From contig SVSI01000013.1 of assembly GCA_015064385.1 (NCBI GenBank), positions 1 to 59,834 of the forward strand: a DNA stretch of 59,834 nt, read 5' to 3'. Each line of letters starts with the position of its first letter. The stretch's first letter is position 1. The translations under genes and the position numbers were made by a program. Shown one piece after another: positions 50,681-59,708 of this stretch. The stretch comes from Oscillospiraceae bacterium. GTDB lineage: Bacteria > Bacillota > Clostridia > Oscillospirales > CAG-272. The notes under the pieces were generated by a model. The model saw nothing but the letters and a program-made list of their open reading frames with translations, made no database searches and had not been told where the DNA came from.

Positions 50681-51505
50681 ATGACTTCGTTTAATACAGG
50701 CGCAAATCACGAAAAAGAGAATTTCATAGTCTCTTTCTTGCGCGCCATCGGATTTTTTCTGTTTTACTATACGGTACGCTCGGTAATATTCAGCGCAGCA
50801 TCCATCTTTTTTGCGGTAAGCTCTCTGGGCGAGGAAGCTTATCTTGAGAACGCCAATATGCTCGCATTTATAAGTGCGCTCGTTATAGTTATATCCCTTA
50901 TTGTATTCTTTTCAAAAAGAGAAAAGAGCGTTGCCGAGAACTTATACGTCGGAAAGCCCGCCGTATATACGGTATTGCTCGCCTTTTTGACGGGAATATT
51001 CCTCAGCTTTGCGGTAAACTTTGTAATGTCGTTTCTGCCGTCCGAGCTACTCGGCTCTTACGTCGATTCGACCGCAAATGTTTTCCGAGGACATATCGTC
51101 TGGTATATCCTTTCCGCAGTTATAATGGCACCTGTTGTGGAAGAGCTGATATTCCGCGCAATGCTGATATCCCGCCTCTCGTGCGGCATGAAAAATTTCG
51201 TGGCAATTCTGATCTCGTCCGCTGTTTTTGGCGCAGTCCACGGACACATTCTCTGGTCAAGCTACGCGTTTGCGATCGGAATACTGCTCGGCGTATTCTT
51301 CGTTCGCTCGCAGTCGTTGATAGTAAGCATAGCTCTCCATTTCGGATTTAATCTCGTTTCGCTCAGCGCTTTCACAAGATTTAATCCGCCGGATATAATC
51401 TACATTATATCCATTCCCGTGTGTGCGATCCTTATTTTCGTCTTTATTATGGTAACGAAAAAGACCGCGCCAAAGGGTCCGCTCGACGTCACGCGAAACG
51501 TGTAA
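50681..51505 (+). CDS. CPBP-family intramembrane glutamic protease
   Basis: A 274-residue membrane protein with about eight helices. CPBP motifs are visible: EELIFRAML near 162 (EExxxR), FGAVHGHILW near 187 and HFGFN near 225. The family includes CAAX-protease-like enzymes and bacteriocin-immunity proteins. I use the ATG at 50681 after GGGGAG; an upstream ATG at 50651 with AAAGGG is possible. Substrate unknown. Confidence 0.87.
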   Translation: MTSFNTGANHEKENFIVSFLRAIGFFLFYYTVRSVIFSAASIFFAVSSLGEEAYLENANMLAFISALVIVISLIVFFSKREKSVAENLYVGKPAVYTVLLAFLTGIFLSFAVNFVMSFLPSELLGSYVDSTANVFRGHIVWYILSAVIMAPVVEELIFRAMLISRLSCGMKNFVAILISSAVFGAVHGHILWSSYAFAIGILLGVFFVRSQSLIVSIALHFGFNLVSLSAFTRFNPPDIIYIISIPVCAILIFVFIMVTKKTAPKGPLDVTRNV

Positions 51506-51524
51506 ATTTGACGTTTAATAAAAA

Positions 51525-51553
51525 GCTCGAAGATGCTTTTTGCCTCTTCGAGC
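51525..51553. terminator. Terminator between convergent genes
   Basis: 9-bp stem gctcgaaga/tcttcgagc with flanking A and T runs, between the CPBP gene and mgsA. Confidence 0.85.
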
Positions 51554-51563
51554 CATTTTTATT

Positions 51564-52037
51564 TCAAAGTGTCTTTGCCCTCTCGCTGACCGCGCGGCGA
51601 AAATCGGGCAGATCGTGAGAATATTCTCCCGACATATACGGGCTGGTTATAATAAAGTCCGCAGTTGCGCGATTATTTGCTATCGGAATATCGTAAACCT
51701 GCGCTATTCTAAGAAGCGCTTTTACGTCCGGATCGTGCGGCTGTGCCGTCAGCGGATCGGAAAAGAAGATAACTATGTCAACCTTGCCGTCAACTATCCT
51801 TGCGCCTATCTGCTGGTCTCCGCCGAGAGGACCGCTGTTGTATCCCCTCACCGGAAGTCCGGTCTGATCTGCCACCATTTTAGCAGTCGTTCCCGTACCG
51901 CAGAGAAAATGATGCTCGAGTATCTCCTTGTTTTTTCTGCACCAGTCAATAAGATCTTTCTTTTTATTATCGTGCGCGATAAGCGCTATGTTCTTCTGAC
52001 CTTCCATTACGACGTTTATGTTTTCGTTCACTTTCAT
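51564..52037 (-). CDS. mgsA: Methylglyoxal synthase
   Basis: A 157-residue enzyme converting dihydroxyacetone phosphate to methylglyoxal and phosphate, a release valve of glycolysis. IALIAHDNKK near 17 holds the catalytic His-Asp; phosphate motifs CGTGTT near 46 and SGPLGGDQQIGA near 67. The ATG at 52037 is only 2 bases from GGAG, so the in-frame GTG at 52031 could be the true start. Confidence 0.94.
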   Translation of the reverse strand: MKVNENINVVMEGQKNIALIAHDNKKKDLIDWCRKNKEILEHHFLCGTGTTAKMVADQTGLPVRGYNSGPLGGDQQIGARIVDGKVDIVIFFSDPLTAQPHDPDVKALLRIAQVYDIPIANNRATADFIITSPYMSGEYSHDLPDFRRAVSERAKTL

Positions 52038-52106
52038 ATCTCCGTTTGCTTTTTTAACTATTATAATACTTTTTTATAAATAAATCAACAGTTTTCCGAA
52101 ACGAGA

Positions 52107-52135
52107 TTGACTTTTTAACACAAAAAGTATATAAT
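52107..52135 (+). promoter_or_regulatory. Promoter of a zinc-ribbon membrane protein gene
   Basis: TTGACT at 52107-52112, 17 bp, TATAAT at 52130-52135; 36 bases before the start. Confidence 0.8.
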
Positions 52136-52171
52136 AATATCACAAATTATATTTCAAAGGATGACAGCCGT

Positions 52172-53872
52172 ATGAAAAAAACAAACAAATACTGCCTCTA
52201 CTGTGGACAGATGTTGCCAAACGATGCCGCTTTCTGTTTGTCTTGCGGAAAAGCACAACCGTCCATTACTCCGCCACCCAAAAGCACCCCTGCGGTAGCT
52301 CACACCCACGTGCCTGCGCCCGTAGCTACGGTTTACAAAAAGCCCGCAAGAAAGGTAAAGCCCTGGCCGCTAACAAGAGCGATCTTGCTTTTTGTTATGT
52401 CCATTGCTCTTATTGTAGCGGCGTTTTTGCCGGTTGTGTCGATAGAAACCAAGATCGGTGAAGATGTTTCGACAAATGTAAAAGTAAGTCCCGCTCAAGT
52501 CTTTTTAATCTTTTCAAACTCATTTAACAGTATAGATAATGATGATTTCTTCGATGAAATTGAAGACTTGGTGGATAATTACGATGACGAATTGGAAGAC
52601 GTAGAAGACGAACTCGAAGACGAAAAACTTTCCAAAGAGTCGGAAAAGCTAGTCTCAAAAATATTTGTATCTTTCGCAAAACTCGGTTATCAGCACGAAG
52701 ATGTAAGCTCCCCTGCGGCCATGAAAGCCGCCGCGTGTCTCTTTGTGATCTATCTCGCGGTCTGCATAGTATTCTTCGTGTTCTCACTGCTTAATCTCAT
52801 ATATTCAATTATAAACCCGGAGAAAAGTGCGTGCCTCTACCGTGTGACCGTGACTTCGTTTGCCCTTTTGCCCGTTCTTCTTATCGGACTGTTCTATTCG
52901 TCGTCAGCAGGGCTCTTCCATTTCTTCTTTGGTCTTGTGACCCATAAAACGAACCTCGCTTCCGAGCTCATTATCATGCTGGTCCTTTCGTTTGCTCTTC
53001 TTTTGGCACTTATAATTTGCAATTCCATCATGAACGCAAAGACGAGAGAAACAAAAATTGTCCCCAGAATAATAGCAGCGAGCGCGGCTCTTCTTGTTGT
53101 ATGTTCTCTCTTTTTACCGGTCGCAACAGCGAAAATAAAAACACAGTTTAAGGGCAGTGAAAAAGAAAAAAGCGTTTCGTTTACGTACGACTCCACAGTT
53201 TTTTCTGCGCTTCACATTACCGAGGATACAAATGACTACTATGACGAAGCGGCCGAAAGCAAAGAAAAAAGAGAGATGATGTTTACAGATACTCTCCAAA
53301 GTTTTCGTAGCTATACCGCCGCTGAAGCGAGAAAAGGCGAGGCGAACACCAACAGCATTCATTATATGATGGTCGTTTCCTCGGCATACGGACTGCACGA
53401 ATATTGGTGGGCATTTGCGCTCATTCCCGTTATATATGTCCTCGTGCTTATCTCTGCCGGCATTATTTTGTGGATGAACCTTTCCTGTCTTGCAGGAGGA
53501 TCTTATTCACGCGCCACTGCGATCGTGTTTAAGATACTTACTTTTATATTTGCTGCCGCTGCAGTTGGCGCTATCATTGCATTCGTTTTTCTTCAGCAGT
53601 TCTACATAAGAGGGCTTGATCTCTCAAAAACATATGCGTTCGACGTACACTTCGGAATATACGTAATGGTAATTCTCGCATTTGTAGGTGTGTTTATCCC
53701 GTCACGCAACTTCAAAAGGCGCACACCGCCGAGCGTTGCGCCGGTTGTTGAAACCGCGAACGAGCAGCCCATCGTCGAAGAATCCCCCGCCGCAGAAAAC
53801 GTTCCTTTAGACGTACCCGAAGCCGAGGTCGATGTTATGCCCGCAGAGAACAAGGAAGAGTTAACCGTTTAG
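52172..53872 (+). CDS. Zinc-ribbon multispanning membrane protein
   Basis: 566 residues. A zinc ribbon (CLYC near 8 and CLSC near 22) is followed by a proline-rich linker and two similar blocks of membrane helices with extracellular loops. The first loop is strongly acidic (about residues 122-152, rich in D and E). The C-terminus is acidic and cytoplasmic. Such zinc-ribbon membrane proteins are abundant and uncharacterised in Clostridia. AAAGGATGA precedes the ATG. Confidence 0.72.
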   Translation: MKKTNKYCLYCGQMLPNDAAFCLSCGKAQPSITPPPKSTPAVAHTHVPAPVATVYKKPARKVKPWPLTRAILLFVMSIALIVAAFLPVVSIETKIGEDVSTNVKVSPAQVFLIFSNSFNSIDNDDFFDEIEDLVDNYDDELEDVEDELEDEKLSKESEKLVSKIFVSFAKLGYQHEDVSSPAAMKAAACLFVIYLAVCIVFFVFSLLNLIYSIINPEKSACLYRVTVTSFALLPVLLIGLFYSSSAGLFHFFFGLVTHKTNLASELIIMLVLSFALLLALIICNSIMNAKTRETKIVPRIIAASAALLVVCSLFLPVATAKIKTQFKGSEKEKSVSFTYDSTVFSALHITEDTNDYYDEAAESKEKREMMFTDTLQSFRSYTAAEARKGEANTNSIHYMMVVSSAYGLHEYWWAFALIPVIYVLVLISAGIILWMNLSCLAGGSYSRATAIVFKILTFIFAAAAVGAIIAFVFLQQFYIRGLDLSKTYAFDVHFGIYVMVILAFVGVFIPSRNFKRRTPPSVAPVVETANEQPIVEESPAAENVPLDVPEAEVDVMPAENKEELTV

Positions 53873-53929
53873 TACTAAGTTTTCTGCAAAATTGCGACTT
53901 TCCAAAAACAAATCCTTTTTAATTACAAA

Positions 53930-53957
53930 AAAGAGAGAACCGATCGGTTCTCTCTTT
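53930..53957. terminator. Terminator before the PRPP synthetase stop
   Basis: Perfect 14-bp palindrome arms aaagagagaaccga/tcggttctctcttt with no spare loop, between convergent genes. Confidence 0.85.
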
Positions 53958-53965
53958 CGTTTTAT

Positions 53966-55087
53966 TTAGACGGTAACCTTTCCCTCTTCAACTGCGCGAT
54001 CAACGTAAGCGTGGATCTTGTTGACGGGGTTAAGTATCGAGCTTATCGACTCGTCGTGGTTAAGCGTATCGATAAGAAGCGAAACGTACTTGCACATATT
54101 TACCTCGCGGTACCACTCCTTCTGCTTGAGCTCTTCCGGACGGTAGATAAGGTTTGTGGTGAAGATACGTGCGATATCTCCGTTTGCATACGCCTTGTCG
54201 AAATTTTCAAATCCATTGCAGAAAAGACCAAAGGTGGCAAATACGAAGATTCTCTTTGCACCCATCTTTTTAAGGTGGGTAGCAACCTCGATTATTGAGT
54301 CTCCCGAGGAGATCATATCGTCAACGACGATTATATCCTTGCCTGCAACGTCACGTCCGAGATACTCGTGAGCAACGATCGGGTTTCTGCCGTTTACGAT
54401 CTTCGTGTAGTCACGGCGCTTGTAGAACATACCGAGATCAAGCGCGAGGACCGAGGAGTAGTACATCGCTCTGTTCATTCCGCCTTCGTCAGGAGAAACG
54501 ACTGCGATATCGCGGTTATTGAGCGAAAGACCGTCGCTTTCCTTAATAAACGCCTTTATCATCTGGTAGGTAGGACGAATGTCGTCAAATCCGCAAAGGG
54601 GAATTGCGTTCTGAACTCTCGGGTCGTGTGCGTCAAAGGTAAGAATGTTGGTAACACCCATATTAACGAGCTCCTGGAGTGCCATCGCACAGTCGAGCGA
54701 CTCTCTCGAGGAGCGCTTGTGCTGTCTGCCCTCGTAGAGCATGGGCATAATAACGGAGATTCTCTTTGCCTTGCCCGCTATACTTCCGATAACTCTCTTG
54801 AGATCCTGAAAATGGTCGTCAGGGCTCATCGGAACGGTCTTGCCATACATATTGTAGGTTGCACCGTAGTTGAAAACGTCGCAAATAATAAAGACGTCGT
54901 GTCCTCTGAGTGACTGGTGAAGCGCACCTTTTCCCTCTCCGCTTCCGAAACGGGGGCATTCCGCATCAACTATAAAGCTGTTTGCCGAGCTTCTCCAACC
55001 CATAAGGTAGGCGTCCACCTGTTTTGCAAAGTCTTCTCCTCCGCGCATGGTAATAACGCTGAGCTGTCCGTACAGTTCGTTTGCCAT
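53966..55087 (-). CDS. prs: Ribose-phosphate pyrophosphokinase (long clostridial form)
   Basis: A 373-residue PRPP synthetase-type protein with the PRPP loop DIIVVDDMISSGDS near 250-263 and a catalytic region PMLYEGRQHKR near 115. It is about 50 residues longer than the usual 315-residue enzyme, with insertions common in one clostridial branch. It would supply PRPP to HisG, PyrE and purine synthesis. AGGAC precedes the ATG. Ribose-5-phosphate binding was not checked residue by residue. Confidence 0.88.
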   Translation of the reverse strand: MANELYGQLSVITMRGGEDFAKQVDAYLMGWRSSANSFIVDAECPRFGSGEGKGALHQSLRGHDVFIICDVFNYGATYNMYGKTVPMSPDDHFQDLKRVIGSIAGKAKRISVIMPMLYEGRQHKRSSRESLDCAMALQELVNMGVTNILTFDAHDPRVQNAIPLCGFDDIRPTYQMIKAFIKESDGLSLNNRDIAVVSPDEGGMNRAMYYSSVLALDLGMFYKRRDYTKIVNGRNPIVAHEYLGRDVAGKDIIVVDDMISSGDSIIEVATHLKKMGAKRIFVFATFGLFCNGFENFDKAYANGDIARIFTTNLIYRPEELKQKEWYREVNMCKYVSLLIDTLNHDESISSILNPVNKIHAYVDRAVEEGKVTV

Positions 55088-55124
55088 AAGTCCTCCGAAA
55101 TATATAAAATTTTATTACAGACAC

Positions 55125-55153
55125 ATTCTACCACATTTTTTTCGTTTTGTGAA
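55125..55153 (-). promoter_or_regulatory. prs promoter
   Basis: Minus strand TTCACA (55153-55148), 17 bp, TAGAAT (55130-55125) with TGG before it. Confidence 0.6.
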
Positions 55154-55275
55154 CATATTTTGATAAAATTTTTTATTTTTCTACAAAATCGCATCTTAAG
55201 AGCGCCGCGCCCTTCTTTTTATATTCAATTTGTCCAAACGGAAACGAAAAAATTCCCATTTTTCCGCCTCACGTA

Positions 55276-55304
55276 TAGACTTTTTTTAATTTTTGTGATA
55301 TAGT
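55276..55304 (+). promoter_or_regulatory. Promoter of the hydroxyacid dehydrogenase gene
   Basis: TAGACT at 55276-55281, 17 bp, TATAGT at 55299-55304. Confidence 0.6.
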
Positions 55305-55337
55305 GTCGGTGTAAGCAGGATGAAAGGAAATATGAAA

Positions 55338-56282
55338 ATGAAGATAGTTATAACAGACCGCGCCACTCTCGGAGACGGCGTTGATCTTTCGGTTTTTGAA
55401 AAATACGGCGAGGTAACGAGCTACCAATCGACCTTGCCGTGCGAGACGTTGTCCCGCGTTCGCAATGCGGACATTCTTATCTGTAACAAGACCGTAATAG
55501 ACAAGAGCATACTTTCCGAGACAAAAAGCTTAAAGTGTATTCTTCTTTTTGCCACGGGATACAACAATATAGATGTTTCTTACGCGGCAGAGCGTGGAAT
55601 TGCGGTATGTAACGCGGGGCAGTATTCCACATATGCCGTGGCCCAGCACACCTTTGCGCTGATACTGCGTCAGGCAAGCCGCGTTGCCGAGTATTCCGAT
55701 TTCGTCGCAAGCGGCGGCTGGATACGCTCTCCACTATTTTCTGCGGTTGAATTTCCCACTCACGAGCTTTTTGACAAAACGCTCGGTATCGTCGGATACG
55801 GGAGCATCGGACGCGCAGTAGCAAACGTTGCGCTCGCCTTCGGAATGAAGGTCTTGGTCTATACCCGCACAAAAAAAGAGGACGACAGAGTGAATTTCGT
55901 CTCCTTTGACGAGCTTCTTGCAGGGTCCGACTATATATCCGCACATTGTCCGTTAAACGAGCATACCGCAAAAATGTTTAACGAGGACGCGTTCAAAAAA
56001 TGCCGCGACGGCGCGTTTTTCATCAACACGTCGCGCGGAGGCGTAGTGGACGAGATCGCCCTCGCAAAAGCTCTGAACAGCGGCAAGCTCTCGGGAGCGG
56101 CACTTGATGTTCTGTGTGTTGAGCCGATGCGTGCGGACTGCCCGCTTATCGGTGCCAAAAATCTGACTCTGACTCCTCACACCGCGTGGATCCCGGTTGA
56201 GACGAGACAGCGTCTTATCGGCATAGTTGAGTCAAATCTGAAAGCGTTTCTTGACGGAAGCCCGACGAACAAGGTAAACTGA
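55338..56282 (+). CDS. D-2-hydroxyacid dehydrogenase (glycerate/phosphoglycerate type)
   Basis: A 314-residue NAD enzyme. FATGYNNIDV near 73 (substrate-loop start), NAD loop GIVGYGSIGRAVA near 145, catalytic arginine in INTSRGGVVDE near 227, Glu in CVEPM near 260 and catalytic His in TPHTAW near 278. The cofactor and 2-oxoacid cannot be fixed. I use the ATG at 55338, 9 bases after AAGGA; ATG 55332 is possible. Confidence 0.88.
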   Translation: MKIVITDRATLGDGVDLSVFEKYGEVTSYQSTLPCETLSRVRNADILICNKTVIDKSILSETKSLKCILLFATGYNNIDVSYAAERGIAVCNAGQYSTYAVAQHTFALILRQASRVAEYSDFVASGGWIRSPLFSAVEFPTHELFDKTLGIVGYGSIGRAVANVALAFGMKVLVYTRTKKEDDRVNFVSFDELLAGSDYISAHCPLNEHTAKMFNEDAFKKCRDGAFFINTSRGGVVDEIALAKALNSGKLSGAALDVLCVEPMRADCPLIGAKNLTLTPHTAWIPVETRQRLIGIVESNLKAFLDGSPTNKVN

Positions 56283-56298
56283 AATAAAGTGCAAAACA

Positions 56299-56330
56299 AA
56301 AACTCGGCAGAGATCTCTCTGCCGAGTTTT
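56299..56330. terminator. Terminator between convergent genes
   Basis: 13-bp or longer stem aactcggcagaga/tctctgccgagtt with flanking A and T runs. Confidence 0.9.
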
Positions 56331-56344
56331 ATTATCAAGTGATA

Positions 56345-58126
56345 TTAGCCAACGTCAGGCATATCGTAGTCGGGGACGTCGGGCGTTGCTGCCTTTTCCT
56401 CATACTTGGTAACGATCTTCTTGGGCTTCTTGGTCTTGTTTACGTAGCAGACCTCACCATCTTCGGTTTCGATGTAAAGCTTGCCGTCGATTATCTCAAG
56501 ATCTACGATGTCTTCGGTGATCTTCTTGCCCTTGCCGCCGGTGGTTGCGTAGAGCTCTTCGTCCTCGTTGCCGTAGTAAACTACGTCCTTATCGTTGATG
56601 TAAAGGCCGGTAGTAACGTCGCTTGCAACAGTCTTGCTCTTGCCGCCCTTCTTGCCGTTTACCTTGCAGAGACTGTCATCCTCGTCAACGAAGAAGACCT
56701 TCTTGCGGTTGGAGGTGACGACGTAGTCAACGACCTCGTCTGCGATGGTCTTTGCCTTATCCTTTGCGTTCTCGCCCTTGGATATCTTGAGAACCTTAAG
56801 GGTATTGTCATCGTCGTCTGCTTCCATATAGTAGAGGTATTCTGCCGACTTGTCGAGCGTGAAATTAGCGTCCATACCCGAAACGAGCTTAACGGTCTTG
56901 TCTTCGCCCTTCTTTACGAGGTATGCGTCGTAAGTAGCGTTATACTTGTCGTCGTACTTAATGCCGATGAAAACGTGGTTGTAAAGATCCTCTACGGGAT
57001 AAATGATGGAGTTTCCGGAGTAGCACGCGTTTGCGTCAATGCCGTTAGCCATAAGGTAAAGAACGGTCTTAGCAAGCTTTACGCCCTCTTTGCCCTTGAT
57101 GGACATATAGGAGGTAACGTCGCCCTTCTCCTCGTTTCTTACCGAATATATAACCTGAGTGCAGTCAGCGTTGAATGCAACGTAGCCGATATTCGATCCG
57201 AGCTTAGCCTTCTTTTCGCCCTTCTTGTCGTAAACGTTAAGAACGATCTCTGTGTCGTCTTCCTTCTCGTCTTCAACGGTAGCGTAGATATACTTACCCT
57301 TGTTTGCTACTGCAACGAGATTTGCCTTGTCGTCCATGATCTCTACGGACTTCTTTCCGTTGTAGAGGTAAACGGTGTACTCCATTTCACCGTCGCCTTC
57401 CTCTTCAAACTCGCTTACTCTGTAAACTACGGTCTTTCCGTCGGGAGAGATTACGTAGTCGGAAACGTAGCTGTCTTCTTTGGACTTGGCGATCTCTTTG
57501 GTCTTGCCGTTTTTAACGGTGTAATACATAAGAGTTGCGGTGGGTTCCTCTTCGTCTTCGTTTTCGTCGATCTCGTTGTAGATAACTACGTCGCCGTTAA
57601 CCGAGAGGACCGCTTCGTCGTCTTCGGTCTCTGCAACCTTAACGATCTTGTTCTTCTTGATCACGTAAAGGGTGAAGGTTCCCTCGTCGTCATCCTCGCC
57701 AGCGTAATCTTCAACGCCGAGAAGCGCAACCTTACCGTCTATAGACTCGCCGAGAAGGTCCCAGTCAACCTCGTCGGGGCTTTCAACGTCGATCTTGTCC
57801 TTGAGGAGCTTGCCGTCCTTAAGTACAACGAGGTCGCCGTCTTCATTCTGGATGATCTCGTACTGGCATTCCTTCTCAATAAATCCGTGTCCGCTGTTTG
57901 CTATCGCGCTTATAACGATAACGAGCAGGAGGATAACTGCTGCAGCGGCAATTCCGAGAATCGCGAACTTCTTGCAGCTTCCGCAGGACTTCTTTTCGGT
58001 ATTTTCGGGAGCGCCTTCAGCACTCTCGGGCGTCTGTTCAACGATCTGCTTGGGGAGCTTTGCACCACACGACTGACACGAGCGTGCGTTTGCTTCGTTT
58101 TCGAAACCACAGTTGGTACATTTCAT
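56345..58126 (-). CDS. Zinc-ribbon, single-helix protein with a large acidic beta-propeller-like domain
   Basis: 593 residues. Zinc ribbon CTNC/CQSC (3-20), a second CxxC (SCGSCKK near 47-53), one membrane helix about 53-75, then about 480 residues outside the membrane or in the envelope made of repeated short strands with DGK, NGK and acidic clusters, resembling DUF5050 or propeller-type sensors. Very Glu/Asp/Lys-rich. Function unknown. The antisense frame is also long and open but not a gene. Confidence 0.72.
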   Translation of the reverse strand: MKCTNCGFENEANARSCQSCGAKLPKQIVEQTPESAEGAPENTEKKSCGSCKKFAILGIAAAAVILLLVIVISAIANSGHGFIEKECQYEIIQNEDGDLVVLKDGKLLKDKIDVESPDEVDWDLLGESIDGKVALLGVEDYAGEDDDEGTFTLYVIKKNKIVKVAETEDDEAVLSVNGDVVIYNEIDENEDEEEPTATLMYYTVKNGKTKEIAKSKEDSYVSDYVISPDGKTVVYRVSEFEEEGDGEMEYTVYLYNGKKSVEIMDDKANLVAVANKGKYIYATVEDEKEDDTEIVLNVYDKKGEKKAKLGSNIGYVAFNADCTQVIYSVRNEEKGDVTSYMSIKGKEGVKLAKTVLYLMANGIDANACYSGNSIIYPVEDLYNHVFIGIKYDDKYNATYDAYLVKKGEDKTVKLVSGMDANFTLDKSAEYLYYMEADDDDNTLKVLKISKGENAKDKAKTIADEVVDYVVTSNRKKVFFVDEDDSLCKVNGKKGGKSKTVASDVTTGLYINDKDVVYYGNEDEELYATTGGKGKKITEDIVDLEIIDGKLYIETEDGEVCYVNKTKKPKKIVTKYEEKAATPDVPDYDMPDVG

Positions 58127-58194
58127 AGTTGTTTTCTCCTTATCTACCTTGTTTTGCGGGAACGCTTTGATTTTCCCCGCATTGTGGTAAAGTC

Positions 58195-58223
58195 ATTATA
58201 GCACCGCGTACAAAAAAAGTCAA
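58195..58223 (-). promoter_or_regulatory. Promoter of the zinc-ribbon propeller gene
   Basis: Minus strand TTGACT (58223-58218), 17 bp, TATAAT (58200-58195). Confidence 0.85.
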
Positions 58224-58280
58224 TACTTTGAAAGAAATAATCTTTATTTCGTTAAAAATTGAGACATTTTTATTTTTATC

Positions 58281-58309
58281 TTGTTTTTGGTCGAATTTTA
58301 TGTTATAAT
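58281..58309 (+). promoter_or_regulatory. Promoter of the acyltransferase gene
   Basis: TTGTTT at 58281-58286, 17 bp, TATAAT at 58304-58309 with extended TGT. The divergent promoter pair is only 57 bp apart. Confidence 0.75.
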
Positions 58310-58352
58310 GCTTAAAAGCGCTTTCAAATTCACACTAAAACGGAGATAAACT

Positions 58353-59672
58353 ATGGACAGTCAGCCCATTTACAGCGAGATCCCCTACGGCAAGAAAGTA
58401 AAGCACTACGACACCGCTAAAATGCCGAAATATCAACTCGGTATATTCACTTTTTTAATATACGCACTGAGCAAGATACTTATGATCGGCAAAAAGTACA
58501 AGATCGAAAAGATCAATATGGAAGGCATCAAATCGCAGTACATACTGCTGAGTAATCACATGTACTTCGTTGATTTTTATCTCAACGCGATAGCGACCTT
58601 CCCGAGAAAAGTATATAACATAGCTACGGTGGACGGATATTACCGCCGTCCCTTTCTTATGGAAATAATCGGCTGTATGTGCAAGCGAAAGTTCACGACC
58701 GATCTTGAGCTTGTAAAATCGGTCGAAAACGTCCTTTTCAAGAAAAAGGGCATTATGAGTATGTACCCCGAGGCAAGATATACGCCCGTCGGCACGACTG
58801 CGATCCTGCCCGACTCGCTCGGTCAGCTCGTGAAGCGTATGGACGTGCCCGTAGTCGTTATGATGCACCACGGAAACCATCTTTACACGCCCTTCTGGAA
58901 TTTCAGAAAGCCGAGAAAGGTGCCCATGCACACTACGGTAAAATGCGTGCTTCATCCCGAAGATATCGAGAAAATGACCGAGACCGAGATACAGGCGCTC
59001 ATCACTGAGGAGATGCAGTATGACGAGTACAAGTGGCAAAAGGAAAACGGTATAATTATAGACGAGCCCTTCCGTGCAGAAGGACTTCACAAGATACTTT
59101 ATCAGTGCCCGCACTGTCTCACCGAGCGAAAGATGGCGAGCGAGGGCTCAACGCTCTACTGCAAGCATTGCGGCAAAAAGTGGGAGCTTACCACTCTCGG
59201 CGAGCTTCGCGCTCACGAGGGCGAGACCGAGTTTTCTCACGTGCCCGACTGGTTTGAGTGGGAGAGAGCAAACGTGCGCGCCGAGATAGAGAGAGGCGAA
59301 TATTTCTTCACCGACGAGGTTGACGTCTATTCCCTGCCCTCGTGTATGAAATTCCGGCACGTCGGAAAGGCAACGCTCACCCATTCACCTGACGGATTTG
59401 CCATTGAGGGCGAGTACGAGGGCAAAAAATACAGAGTCCGCCGCGGCGTTTCGGGAATGTACGGCGTTCACGTCGAATACGATTACTGTTATATCCGTCC
59501 CGAAGACTGTATAGACATTTCAACGTCAAACGATTCGCTCTACTGCTATCCGACTAAAAACGACGTTATTACCAAGCTCTCGTTTGCGACCGAGGAGCTT
59601 TACAAGATCAAAATGCAGAAGCGTGTGGAACGCCGCCGCGCCGCGCAGGAAGCGAAGAGCGTGCAGGCGTAA
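58353..59672 (+). CDS. PlsC-like acyltransferase with a C-terminal zinc ribbon
   Basis: 439 residues. The acyltransferase domain (about 30-230) has the catalytic HX4D in SNHMYFVDFY near 68 and the glycerophosphate motif YPEARY near 143. After it comes a zinc ribbon CPHC/CKHCGKKW near 252-278 and a beta-rich tail. PlsC enzymes acylate lysophosphatidate for phospholipids, but usually end after the acyltransferase domain at about 240 residues. The role of the ribbon is unknown. ACGGAG precedes the ATG. Confidence 0.85.
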   Translation: MDSQPIYSEIPYGKKVKHYDTAKMPKYQLGIFTFLIYALSKILMIGKKYKIEKINMEGIKSQYILLSNHMYFVDFYLNAIATFPRKVYNIATVDGYYRRPFLMEIIGCMCKRKFTTDLELVKSVENVLFKKKGIMSMYPEARYTPVGTTAILPDSLGQLVKRMDVPVVVMMHHGNHLYTPFWNFRKPRKVPMHTTVKCVLHPEDIEKMTETEIQALITEEMQYDEYKWQKENGIIIDEPFRAEGLHKILYQCPHCLTERKMASEGSTLYCKHCGKKWELTTLGELRAHEGETEFSHVPDWFEWERANVRAEIERGEYFFTDEVDVYSLPSCMKFRHVGKATLTHSPDGFAIEGEYEGKKYRVRRGVSGMYGVHVEYDYCYIRPEDCIDISTSNDSLYCYPTKNDVITKLSFATEELYKIKMQKRVERRRAAQEAKSVQA

Positions 59673-59684
59673 CTTTCAAACACA

Positions 59685-59708
59685 AAAGAGAGCCCTTTGG
59701 CTCTCTTT
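59685..59708 (+). terminator. Terminator after the acyltransferase gene
   Basis: 10-bp stem aaagagagcc/ggctctcttt, loop CTTT, followed by GTTTTTAC. Confidence 0.88.

Noticed and set aside
56339..58201. Long open frame (620 codons) antisense to the zinc-ribbon propeller gene
   Set aside because: It is produced by the codon use of the real minus-strand gene, has no SD or recognisable domain, and is hydrophobic nonsense; the opposite strand has a zinc ribbon, membrane helix and promoter.
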